Shown: piece after piece, positions 10,449-21,330 of the stretch
How positions within the stretch are numbered: position 1 is the first letter of the stretch
Layout of the letters: each line of letters starts with the position of its first letter
NCBI RefSeq assembly: GCF_016086655.4
Contig: NC_052136.2
Coordinates: 43,640,492-43,704,491 of the forward strand
DNA length: 64,000 bases
Origin: Lepeophtheirus salmonis
Lineage: Eukaryota > Arthropoda > Copepoda > Siphonostomatoida > Caligidae
Direction of reading: 5' to 3'
Made by a program: the position numbers and the translations under genes
Notes under the pieces: model-generated
Seen by the model: only the letters and a program-made list of their open reading frames with translations
Databases searched by the model: none
What the model was told of the DNA's origin: nothing

Positions 10449-12294
10449 GTGAGATCTCTTGAACAAGTGCTTCACTCGGTCGGCGGATCTTGTATCCTTT
10501 AATGGAAGGATCGTTGATTTTACAAGTGCCTCTTCATTTCAAGACCTGTGATCGTGACTTCGGTTCTCGTTAATGATTGTCCTATACATAAATTCCTCCA
10601 GATCCTTCACGGAATCATCGTATACTTCTTAATTACTACTGAGACTCTTTTATGATTAGAAGACATGTCCAAGATAATTCTAGACTCGTAAAAATAATGT
10701 GGTTCTCTTTTCTCCATATTTTGGTGTACAATGTATATTCTATTCTGATATTACATATAAATAGTTATTTAGAACTGGAGAGTTCCACAATAAGAAATAA
10801 CTCCCGAATGAATTACCCAGTGAGGAAGAAAGAGTTTCATTTCTCATCCACAGCTCCTTTCTTGAAATCCTTGAATCCTGTTCCTTCCAATGTCGACTTT
10901 TTTTTTTATTGTTTCTTATTCTGAGAAAAATATTCCATTGTTAAGAATCCTTCAGTTTCCTTGATGTATATAATGCAGAAATCCTTTGGAAAAAATTAGA
11001 AGTCAATCTCAGACTCAATCAATAGGCATCCTTTTTTCTCGATACTCTTGTCTGCAATACATATTATATTTTGTTACTTTCTTTATAAATAGATTTTGTG
11101 AATTGTTGAGTCCTAAGTGGTTATGTGATAAAAAAGTATAAGTGACCTCTTAACTTCTGTAGACTTGCAATTTTGAAACTTAGTTAGTCATAATCATCTT
11201 CAAAAAAAACTTAATTGCTTATTACCATATTGGAATATTACCCCCATGAAGATTTAGGATCTCCACACTAATAAAAATTATTAATCAATGTTTCCCAAAA
11301 CAGTTCTTATATTTTATTATTATTTATTTTAAAAATACTCAGTAATAACACTAATACAGATAATATAATAATCATTAATACATACGTTCAAAATTAAAAG
11401 CTAACTATTATATTTCATCCTGCTTTTCTTTGATTTATACCTATATTATTATGAAAATGTATCATTATTTTAAGATCTGAATAAAACAATTTTTTTAGAC
11501 TAAATCCTTTATTTAACAAACAAAAGGACAGCTCAAAATTTAGAAGATAATTTTTATGGAACTTGCACCATGAGAATTCCACCTTTTTTTTACAGATTGT
11601 AACAGAGGCTACTATTAGCCTCATTTATGAGATTTTTACTAGATATATTAAAGTATTTAAGTCCCATATAATTAGCAAAATGATGTTGTTTTTTTTTTTA
11701 CACTTCAACCGAATAGGATGATAGGAATCTCCCGTTTCTATTAAATTGACAAATAGCTTTGTAAAGCATCGTCTTGGATAAAATTTTGGTAGTTTGTTCG
11801 CTGAAAATATCATATTGTAAAGCTGACTAGCATATAATGTATTTAAATATAATAATAAATCTGAAGCCCTATTAACACTATCTTGATAAGTTTCGATGAG
11901 ATCACGATATTCGCTAGAAAATTCACACACCATGAGTTATTGATTTCACAGAAATAAAAAATGTTATTTCTGTTTTTAATTTAATCTTTAATTTTGAAAA
12001 AACATAATGATGGAAGAGCCTATGTGTCCGGATATATAAAAAATAGATTGGCTTGAGATTCTTCTTTCATAGTAAAATTAGAATTAGAAGAACTGAAAAT
12101 AAATATAAGAATCTGGAACAATTGGATAAGTCCTTTTTAGTTTTTATTTTCACATTCATGTTTATTTTTTGATTTTCATTCAATATTCTTAAGTTTCTAA
12201 TTTTTTATCTTAACTTATGTAGAATTTCTCAATTTGCAGATTGAGAAGTTTCCGTAGTACATATTTTAAGATCAAAATTAGAATTTTTTGAAAA

Positions 12295-12506
12295 TTTTGA
12301 AATTCAGCACCATAATTTTAAAATTGAAACTTTTACAAATATATAATTTATATTAAAAATATCTTATCTTCAAATAACTAAAGGTTACAAAAATGGCATT
12401 GGAAGTCTAAACTTTTTCAAATATATCTTTTTCATCAATACATAACAGAAAATCAAATTACTAAAAAATGGTTTCAATTTTGAAGTTATGGTGCTGAATT
12501 TCAAAA
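12295..12506. repeat. Fold-back inverted repeat, 35-bp arms
   Basis: Bases 12,295-12,329 and 12,472-12,506 are inverted copies differing at only three positions, centred on TTCAGCACCATAA. Weaker pairing continues outwards. The spacer is about 142 bp and AT-rich. This looks like a small non-autonomous fold-back element nested inside the 3.7-kb segment. Confidence 0.75.
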
Positions 12507-12749
12507 GTTTCATTAAAATTTTTTTGTATAATATAATAAGTTATGCCATATTTAAAATTAACTTCTCTTTTAAAAGAAGTTGTATTTATCAGTAAAAGTA
12601 AATCCCTCAATATTAACAAAAAGGTTCATGGCAAATTCTCCTACACGGAATAATTTTATGAATACAAAAACAACAATTAGTTTAGCAGTTGAAATAATTG
12701 TTTAATTGTAAGTACGAAAAACATTCGTATATAATATTTAAAAGTCATA

Positions 12750-12907
12750 ATGTCCTTCTACAACAATTCCCTCAATATAATTGATTTACTACCTCTTCCT
12801 CTACCACAATTTCGTGATTCTCCTCTCCTGGAAGCACCTGCAGCTCTTGATCTTCATGATACTACTACGCCTATAGAGTTGACGACTTGGAAGAAAGGAT
12901 CCATGAA
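12750..12907 (+). other. Coding-like ORF ending at a splice donor, unrecognised
   Basis: From ATG at 12,750 the frame gives a proline- and leucine-rich opening (LLPLPLPQFRDSPLLEAP) and then LDLHDTTTPIELTTWKKGSMN, ending at AAC followed by GTAGGA, a plausible donor. Codon texture is better than in neighbouring ORFs. After the donor the frame turns AT-rich and stops. I do not recognise the protein. It could be a first coding exon, but no partner exon was found. Confidence 0.22.
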
Positions 12908-13231
12908 CGTAGGATATATATATTTAATTCTTTACTTTAGAATTTGTATTGTGTTACTATTTGATTTAATATATAGGCATAATTTGTAATAATATAAAAA
13001 TAGGATTTAAAAATCATAATCAGGTAAATAAATTATAACAAAAAAAAAAAAAAAAATCAACTGATTAGAAATATCATAGTCAGAAGTCACCTCGACGGAG
13101 AAACTTTGGGAATTTAATCTGACAGGGAAACCTTGTGGGCACCTGAGGCATTGTAAAGGTACTTAAGATAGAGCTCCACAGTTCTTATTGCAATAATTGT
13201 TATGTTCTCTATGCAGTTTGGCATGAGGGCC

Positions 13232-13239
13232 TATAAAAG
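13232..13239 (+). promoter_or_regulatory. TATA box candidate in a GC-richer block
   Basis: TATAAAAG lies in the 13,080-13,740 block, which is less AT-rich than its surroundings. That block also holds a polypyrimidine tract and CTGCAG splice-acceptor-like site ending at about 13,734. No gene was recognised downstream, so this is a weak call. Confidence 0.2.
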
Positions 13240-13858
13240 GTATGAACAAATGATTTACATCGTATTAAATCCGCACTAGTTGGTGTTTATTAAAAGAAGA
13301 TCTGCTTGACAGCAATCCATAGCAAGGCATCTTTGGATGGAGATGAATCCTAATGGAATATGGGACACAAGATAGAAATTCATTCCAGGAAAACTTGCTT
13401 TTGAACTGTTCTATTTGATCAGAAACTTACTAACCTGTTCACAACTCATCTGTTAGCAATGCATGCTACTCGCATAGGTAGGCAGTAAACATGATCATTC
13501 ATCCATCCATCTAAGGAACTCTTGACGAGTGGATCTCGATATAGGGATTGGAGAAGTGAATGAGCATATTAATTGGGCTTCTCTTCTATCTGTAATCCAC
13601 CTACCACATGACGACTGCTCCAATTGAGAAAAACAAATCAGTCAGGATCTTTGATTTGAATTGAACAATGACAATACGATTTCAAGTCAATGCACTATTG
13701 TTTTGTTTCTTTTCTCTTTCTTTCTTCCTGCAGATAGATTAGCCTAACTCTTCCTTTTTTTTTAAAGTTCCGGTTCGAACTACCGATTTTATCAATATTT
13801 TTAGGATCAGTATAAAGTGATTTGATTGGTTGTCTCCATATAGTCCACTGTCTCCATA

Positions 13859-14930
13859 AGTCCGGCTACCAAAAATAATATAAGGTCGTATTATATTGCA
13901 TTATTATTTTTTTTTAAATGATATTTTTTTGCAAGATATTAGCACTAAATTTAATATATAAATCATCATATCTCCTTTGGCTTAAAAACCCAAATAAAAT
14001 CCGAATAAATAAGTACCAACACTAATCACGACTCGAGCATTTTGTTGACAGTTAAGTGACTATAATTTTCACAAATAATTATTTATTGCAACCGGTTCAT
14101 AATCTTATATTCTCGACTATGTTCAATTGTACATTGTAACTTGCTTATCATATCATCTATCTGGCTCTACTGGTTTTTATTTTCCTCTCCCTTAATTTTT
14201 ATTTCGTTTTGTTGATGTCGTTATTTCTTCCTTATTATTCGGATAAATTATAAAATTAGTTCTTCATTAATTGATAAGTATTTATATATAATGTTTATTA
14301 AAAAAGGGAAAGGAAGTAAAATAATAATAATCGGCAAACTGAACTGTTCCATATAATATTGTATTTTAATATTCATTTTTATGTCATGTTTTCATCATAA
14401 GTATTTTTATACATATTACAAAATTCTTATCAACTCGTATGTTTCGAATGTTATTTTTAGGAGAGTAAATCGCTAGATATTAAAACCTTGAGAGAAGGAA
14501 GTTGAAGCCCATGATTTCCCGGTCTGTTTCAGTTATAGTTCAATAGAAATAAACTTAATTTGGTTCTCACTTTCTTCAGGAACTACTTTTTAATAAAGTT
14601 TGAAAAATAATCATGAGTTTAAACTAAAATATGACGAATGTTGTAAAAAAATATTTTGATAAATGTATGCAACAAAGAATTTTAGTTGTTAATAGGCATT
14701 ATCATGTTTCTTAGCATAGAACCAATAAGGACCATCTCAATCCATAAGGGTTAAAAAGTTTGGAATTTTCTTAATTAGTGTAGTCTCTCAATTTCCCACT
14801 ATCACAAAAATTTTCAGGATTCTGGATATCAGGGTAATTTTTTTTTCAAGGGTACTAAAATTAATGAAAGAATGATACTCATGTGGAAGATATTTATTTA
14901 ATTCAGGATAGAAAAATTTAATGATACAAG
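13859..14930. other. AT-rich intergenic DNA with a dispersed-repeat piece
   Basis: No gene seen. The segment 13,995-14,040 (CGAATAAATAAGTACCAACA) has a relative at 26,645-26,675 and is probably part of a dispersed repeat. Confidence 0.35.
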
Positions 14931-16493
14931 TGCCGTAACTAGGGGTCGGGGTCACTAGGGAGAGGTGTCCATCAAAGACGATGTTTGTGCCGCTGCAAAA
15001 AAATTAATTGTTATGACAAGGCGAAGAAAACACGAACTATTAAAGAAGAATCCAGGATCAACCGAGAGAAAACTAGGAGAAGGACGGTGAGGAATACGAT
15101 GTAATTTATATGAACATATATATTAAATACATAATAGTTACTCAAGGCTACTCTACAAATATATGAGAGTCAGAGATATTTATACTATTAATAAAGAAGG
15201 TAAAAGAGTACTTTATATATACATATTACATCTTACAATAATAAAAAGGATAAGAAGAGGGCAGGAAAGTAGACACAAATACATAATAACACTAATGAAA
15301 ATAATTAACAAAAATATACAAATGATAATACGCAACCTCGAGGGAATACAACCTTGATGAGTTAAGGGTGAAAATTATTATAACTAATTGCCGAAATATT
15401 TAAGAATAAGATTGTTTAGTTTTTCAAATTCTTATATAGACTATAAAAAGGAAAGGTAAACATATTTCAATAAGTATCTTATCCCATCCTCAGACAATGG
15501 GATGAAAACCCAAAAAAGGATCATCAGAATCACGGAGTGACCGGAAAAGAAATAAACAAAAACGGTAACAAAGTCATTACTCATTTTGTAATAATAATTA
15601 ATATAGGAAACAACAATCCTAAGAGGCTAGGGATGTCACCTCCACAGTCGCTTAATGTGTGAAGGAGAATTGAAGGAATAGAAGATAATACAGAAAACTA
15701 TGAACAAATTCTAAGGAATTCCAGGGTTGAAGATATCGGGGGAAAGAGACAGAAAATTGGCACAAACTCGGCAGTCAGCATAAAACCAGTATTCGAAGGT
15801 ATTGATGGCAGGATAGGAAAAGGGAACGATGAGGGGAAAATATAAAGAAGGTAGAGAAAATGACATAACATTTGAAAGGAAGAACATCAGCACACAACAG
15901 AGAACATTTATCCCTTACTTAGTTAGAGAAGACAATGGTGAATGAGTCATCTGAAGCGAAATACACGCAATTAATATTTTGTAAATAGTGAGAGACGGAT
16001 TTGGAATCGATAATACTGAAGTAATGGAATTTGGAGAACCAGTAGCATTTAGACCAGAATTAACAAAAAAAAAATCCACACACTGAATTTAGCAAAAATG
16101 CATGACAGAATTATTATGCCAAAGGTAATAAAACTGAAAGAATATAACAGAAAAAATACAACTCCATCATATATTGCAGAGAGTTTACTAAAAACAAGAA
16201 TGAAAAATCAGTTAAGAATAAAATAAGAAATGCTGTTAATGTCCTCGATCCATAATTATTTAAGAAAAATTTTCTACAAATTTGTCGAAAAGGTAATCAA
16301 AATCCATAAACCTCCTAGATCACAATACATACAAAAATTAAAAATATAAAGATCTTCTGAGAATTGCGAACAAAGAATATTTACCGCAAAAAGTTTGGAT
16401 CTAAAGATAAAAGATGAAGGAAAAGTTACAAGCCCTCCAACAGCTAGGTAATGAGATATTTAAACGGAATACTACAACCAAAAAATACAATCC

Positions 16494-16562
16494 TCAAATT
16501 GTTTTCAGTTTGGACATATTAAAAGATATTGCAATTATCAAAAAGTGAAGACAAAATATTTT
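16494..16562 (+). pseudogene. Decayed zinc knuckle at the end of LINE ORF1
   Basis: A plus frame gives NCFQFGHIKRYCNYQKVK. This matches the C-x2-C-x3-G-H-x4-C knuckle of LINE ORF1 proteins (typically CxKCQxFGHIxxxC) with a Cys replaced. The upstream sequence (15,660-16,490) has the Lys/Glu-rich character of such a protein but many stops. Confidence 0.5.
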
Positions 16563-16929
16563 AAGGGCTGGCTTTGACTAAGACAGAACGTTGGGATACT
16601 AATCCAAGTACTAAATCTGTTAACAGTTTAGAGCAGGAGTGGGCCAACTTTTCAAGAACAAAGCCATTTTTCAGAATGCAATCATTGTTGGAGGCTGCAC
16701 TGCAAAACCCTGATTTGGTATTTTTTTCTTTTAGTTAAATTTGAAATAATAGCATATGCCACTTGGATAATAAACAATAAACATGCATGTATTTGATTAA
16801 TGAACGACTGGAGACATTAAATTCATATTTTTATTATATTCATAGTTAGTGAGATGCTTGATGATGGATGTTTTTAGGCAATTGGTTAATGTTTAGTTCT
16901 ATTCTTGATATGCAAAGGCAATATTTGCA

Positions 16930-17400
16930 GATCTAGATGGAAATCTGAAAATCTTGGAAATAGAAGATATGGTAGAAAAGCTCAACATTATTTTAATGTA
17001 TGTTCCCTTGAGAGACACAAAGATGCTCGTGGGATATTTAAAGGACTCAGAAATGAATCCCAGGAAAGATAAAGTGGTGGTGTGGTGGGAGATTTTAATG
17101 TATGTATATGAAATGTATGGAAAAGATTATACATCATGAAATGGTTTCAAAAGTTCAATAAGTTTTGTACCACGGAAGGAAAATAATGGTATAAGTGATC
17201 TGGCAGATGTTACGGATAACTACAAGTCAATATTTATCCAAAAATGTAAGTTATAGACAAGGTACTTTCGTCTAATATACATTTAGAAAAAATTTCATCA
17301 AAACAGATATGGATCACATATATATGCTCGATGGAAAAATAAAATGGGAAAATAAGATAGATAATAACCTACTAAAACACCCAAAAGTGATGGCAGCATT
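16930..17400 (+). pseudogene. LINE endonuclease trace
   Basis: The frame around 16,954-17,139 gives LNIILMYVPLRDTK. The neighbouring frame gives VVGDFNVCI, the GDFN motif of apurinic-type endonucleases. Near 17,310 there is ITYICSMEK / DHIYMLDGK, comparable to the R-I-D-x-I-Y motif. The enzyme would nick the target DNA for reverse transcription. Frames are broken. Confidence 0.5.
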
Positions 17401-17859
17401 GAGGGAGGGCATAGATGGGGGTCCATAGAGATATTAATGGTGGTTACAAATTTAAGAGAGGCAATGGATATATTTTACCAGAGGCCCAAGAAAGTGCTAT
17501 TGTAGTCAGAGGGTGTGAGGCAGAGAAAAGAAGGGAGAGGGAAATTCGAATAGAATTTGTTGTGAATGAAGATACCACGTGGAATCAGGAGTTGGAAGAA
17601 TTGATGATATAAAAATAAGAGAAGCTCAAATAAGAACACAATCTCAATTATGTGATATAAATTCAAAAAAATATAACTTACTTAGACGCTTGGAAGAAAA
17701 AGAGGAACAACAAAAATAAGGTCATTAGAGGTAGATTGGAAGGAGGAATCGTGCCAAGGAAAAAAAAAAAAAAAAAAAAAATAGTAACGTAGGTGCAGGA
17801 ATAAAAAGCCCTAGGATTGTTGGGTTAACTGGATAATTCCACCAAGCTTTGCCAGAGTT

Positions 17860-18775
17860 GTCGAGAATTTGAGCAAACCTTTTCAAAGAAAACTTATTCG
17901 GAAAAGGGTTAGACGAAGTTCAAAAGAGGGGAAGAATACCTTTGTTTCCAGAGAAAAATAGGAATATTATAAACTGGATACCCTTAATAATCCTGAAAGT
18001 AGAATACAAAATATACTATGGGATCCTAACAGAGTGACTGAGGCCAGTCTTAGATAAAATTATTCTTGCAACAAAATTTGAGTTCAGACGAGGTAGGAGA
18101 GCAGATGATGTCGTAATGCCCTTCAATGCAGTAATAGAGGAAAAAAATGCGTCAGAAAAGTCCTAAGCCATTGCTTTATTGGATTTCCAAAAAAATATTC
18201 AATTCCTTCGAGCATGTGCCATTGTGGAGGGAATTTGTATTTTAGGGGTTTCCTCTTGTATTTACAGAGACAATCATAAATATTCTAACAGGAGTGATAG
18301 TTATTGATGGCGAACCAGAAATATACATTGATTGAGGCAAACGCCAAAGGGATCCAATCAGCCCATCTCTCTTCTCCATACTGATCAGTCCCCTACAAAA
18401 TATTATAGAAGAAGAAAAAAGGTTAGAAATCTATTATTTGTAGATGATTTCACTATCTTGATAATTATACATTCAATTGAGACATACTTGAGATACCTCA
18501 GCAGCGCCCTTCAATCATATGAAGAAATATCGGGCTTGAAAATTAATGATGAAAAGATTAAACTCAAGACGAATATAGAAGTGCCAGAGAAACTATTCGA
18601 GGATTCTTGTCTAGTAAAAGAGGCAACAATATTAGGATATATCATCACTTTGGAAAGTATCAATAAAAAAGAATTAAGGATTTTATCAATTAGAAAACAT
18701 CAGCTCGAAACATTGACAGCATACAATGATAGCTCCAAGTATAACCCTATTATGATATGTCTACCATATAACTAG
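17860..18775 (+). pseudogene. LINE reverse transcriptase relic
   Basis: Reverse transcriptase blocks appear in order. NWIPLIILKVEYKI corresponds to N-W-R-P-I-x-L-L-x-x-x-Y-K. FEFRRGRRADDVVMPFNAV corresponds to the Q-x-G-F-x-x-G-R block. LLDFQKNI corresponds to D-F-x-K-A-F-D. Then come RQTPKGSNQPISLL and the catalytic NLLFVDDFTIL (the F/Y-A-D-D box). The open part is 18,332-18,775 (147 codons), with SGLKINDEKIKL after the box, as usual. Upstream parts need several frame changes, so the enzyme is not functional. Confidence 0.7.
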
Positions 18776-19260
18776 GAGTGTGCCAAGAAATGGAATAAGA
18801 TGGGCATTGATTACCTAAATGTATCAAAATACATAGCACATGGGAGATTGTAAATGGAGAAATAGGGAGGTGGTTTGGGTATGATGGATATAGGAAACTT
18901 GTTCTGTTCTCCTGGTTTCAGAGAGGATTTCAGATCAATTTTCCCTTGAAAAAGTCTTTGTATGTACTCTTTGAGGGAAGCTTCTTAGGCACAACTAATC
19001 AAACACCAAGTAAATTCCTAGTACTTGAAACGAAAATCATGAATACATATTGGAAGATAATGGGTGTAAGTGGACGACTTCATGGAAATCTAAGGTAAAA
19101 ATACACTTATCTTAGGAAATACGAAGGAATTTGGGCCTTAATGATATAAATAATGTTTTAAACTGCAATAGCGATGCTGAAGCTTTGAAGATTTGAGGAT
19201 AGCGACCAAAGCAGTTACAAAGTTTCAGACAACGGTGGCGAAGAGGGCATCTCTGAGATA
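18776..19260 (+). pseudogene. C-terminal tail of the LINE relic
   Basis: Broken frames show GGGLGMMDIGNLF, similar to the G-G-L-G-L-x-N-I segment downstream of LINE reverse transcriptases, then a basic RPKQLQSFRQRWRR end. The sequence becomes AT-rich and non-coding after about 19,260. Confidence 0.4.
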
Positions 19261-19270
19261 TTACCAGTTT

Positions 19271-20670
19271 TACTATTGTTTATTTATACATTTATTTTAT
19301 TAATTAATTCCTCAAAAACTTTATAAAAATTGACAAAACCTCAAATCTATTAATTGTGTTTAAAAATTCTTTTTTTATTCCTAGTGTGATTTTTTTTTGT
19401 TTGAACGGACTTTAATCAATTTATGGTATGTGTACATTATTTATTGAATATGTTGTAGTTTTCTGCATTAATCATTTACTTGTGATAATGATGTGCAATA
19501 AAAATGAACAAAAATTTGGTGAAGGATAATTCACGTGCACTTACAGTGACCGTCAAAAATATTTTATTTCTCTAAATCATCTCTCAGATTGAGTTATCTC
19601 AATCAATTATATGTAAACAAACCATAAATTGGATATTATCAACTATGCTTCTGTTCAAAGACAACTTTAAAATACATTTTTATTACAGTTATCAAAAGAA
19701 ATATTTACAGGATGAAAATTAAGAATAAAATTATTCTGGATGGGGTCAAAAGTCTGGTTTTGAGATGAATAGAAGCATTGGATGGCTTCTCAAATGATTG
19801 TAAACAATGAACTTAACAATTTTTTTATAACAGAAAAAGAATAAAAACATGACTTAGTTCTTTCATTTTTTACGCACATTCACGCAAGAATGTCCTACTC
19901 TTTTCTTTGTTTATATATTTTATAGCTAGCTGAATTTTTTTGTATTCTGCCTAATATTAAATTATTAGGATTTGCTTTATTGTTAAAACATTTTAATTCT
20001 ACAATGATGATGAAAAATGTTTCAAAGCTTGTAAATAATAAATATACTAAATCTTTTAATCTGGAAAAAGAAGAAAAACGAAACATAAGTCCCCTCGTTT
20101 TCTTCACCCTCTAAAGTATAAATATCGTTTTCTTTCCTCCATTTTTATACATAGCTAAATTTATGTATATTTTGCCTAATTTAATTTGCTTTATTGTGAA
20201 AATATTTTATTATTTATTAATCTGTTAGTGAGATTTTAAATAAATAAATAAAAAAGTATATGTACACATAAATAGGAAATTGTTTTAGAAGTTTTTTTTC
20301 TAATTGACGATAAGAATTTTTTTTTTCAAGCTGTTTTAATGATTATTCTATCTTGTTTATTTGGGCATATTTTCTGCTAATTTTTTCGAATGATAATTGG
20401 AACAAAAAAAATTACTAAGTTAATTTATTCTCCATCTTCCCTTCTCCCCACTTTGTATTTGTTTATACATAGTTATCAGTACCGTGTAAAATATATTCTG
20501 CCGGTATGTAAAAATAAAAGAAACCAAAAGTGAACTTGAGAGTGTTGACAATATGAAGAATGTTTGGAAGGAGAACAGCTTCACTATCATGTGATCTCAT
20601 TAGATTAGCAGCAATCAGTTGTAAGAGGGAGGACATTATCACTATTCTCACTATGTGTATATCAACGACA
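19271..20670. other. AT-rich DNA with an imperfect duplication, no gene
   Basis: The segments near 19,905-20,000 and 20,145-20,235 share a 'tagctaaatt..tatattttgcctaat..tttgctttattgt' theme, about 240 bp apart; a fainter third piece lies near 20,345. ORFs here have no recognisable content. Confidence 0.4.
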
Positions 20671-20673
20671 AAC

Positions 20674-21144
20674 CGAGTGGTCCATTAAAACTTCAATAAG
20701 ATATAATTTATTAATTAACAATAGAATTTCAACAAAATTAATACACTAAGTAGATGTATTTTGGAGCTGTCTTAATCATAAATATAGCCGCCCTGAGCGG
20801 CAACAATGACTTCCAGGCAGTGGCAGGAGGGCCTGGAACTTGCTTTTTCTTTAACTCCTTCGGGTCTAGTTTGGACATTTCAACATAGTTCTTCTTCCTC
20901 TACTATGTTTCGGATATGCTGACGGCGTAAATGGTGGTCTGGAGACACACAACTGCTTCAGGTGCACGAATGGAAATTCGTAGATCCCGTTCCAGTGTAA
21001 TGTTCTCATGTACGTAAGCTCAGGTTTATTTTGTTTTGTAACTAATTGTTTATTATTTAATATATCGAAATATGAACTAATTGAAATCTCTCAACCTTAA
21101 TTAATTATTGAATTAGTTAGTTCAGATTTCAATGGACCACCCAG
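20674..21144 (-). mobile_element. Small mariner-type element with terminal inverted repeats
   Basis: The left end GAGTGGTCCATTAAAACTTC (from 20,675) and the right end, read on the minus strand from 21,143 as GGGTGGTCCATTGAAATCTG, are inverted copies over about 20 bp. TA follows the right end. Inside, the minus strand has a transposase C-terminal remnant: SKLDPKELKKKQVPGP and, in another frame, AWKSLLPLRAAIF, equivalent to the F-R-x-R-L-E-A-V-I-A-A-x-G-G-Y-I ending. At about 470 bp it is a non-autonomous derivative. Confidence 0.68.
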
Positions 21145-21189
21145 TAGTAACGACATATAGGCCTGAATTTCTCCAATGTCGATTTTCCA

Positions 21190-21330
21190 TTCTACTCCAA
21201 GTCCAACACTTACTGCAACCATTTCTCAGTATTACTATCTATCGATTAATTTATACTTAAATGTTCTCTTCTCAAGAACTAAAGAATAAAAGCTTTGGGA
21301 AATAAAAAAATCATATTCATTTTACAAATA
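21190..21330. repeat. Dispersed repeat copy (related to 35.2 and 35.4 kb)
   Basis: Contains TTAAATGTTCTCTTCTCAAG then AACTAAAGAATAAAAGCTTT and an A-rich run. Closely similar strings occur near 35,250 and 35,445, so this is one copy of a dispersed family with no visible coding content. Confidence 0.5.

Larger units (their letters stand above)
10123..13858. mobile_element. Candidate 3.7-kb element with composite inverted termini
   Basis: The left edge carries two direct units, GGACTTTATAGAGACAG (10,123-10,138) and CGGACTACATGGAGACAG (10,144-10,161). The right edge, read on the minus strand from 13,858, carries GGACTTATGGAGACAG followed at once by TGGACTATATGGAGACA (about 13,829-13,858). Both ends therefore share an outer short unit and an inner unit in the same order, inverted. 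This is what terminal inverted repeats of one element would look like. No transposase was recognised inside, and I could not find a target-site duplication. The alternative is two unrelated solo insertions of a small repeat. Confidence 0.4.
14930..19270 (+). mobile_element. Non-LTR retrotransposon (LINE) relic
   Basis: About 4.3 kb of plus-strand sequence carries, in order, a Gag-like ORF1 ending in a decayed zinc knuckle (about 16,495-16,560), an endonuclease trace (16,930-17,400), a reverse transcriptase (17,860-18,775) and a C-terminal tail to about 19,250. All frames are broken. Runs of A occur within (17,761-17,781). An insertion may split the element at about 16,600-16,920, because that stretch does not translate like the rest. 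The two-ORF layout with an APE-type endonuclease fits L1/Tx1-, CR1- or jockey-type elements; I cannot fix the clade. Confidence 0.65.

Noticed and set aside
13770..13800. Possible tRNA B-box (GGTTCGAACTAC)
   Set aside because: The upstream bases do not fold into a cloverleaf and no A-box was found.
16622..16720. hAT-like terminus (CAGGAGTGGGCCAACTTTTC) inside the LINE relic
   Set aside because: It resembles hAT ends, but I could not find the opposite end or a target duplication, so it is only suspected as the insertion splitting the LINE.
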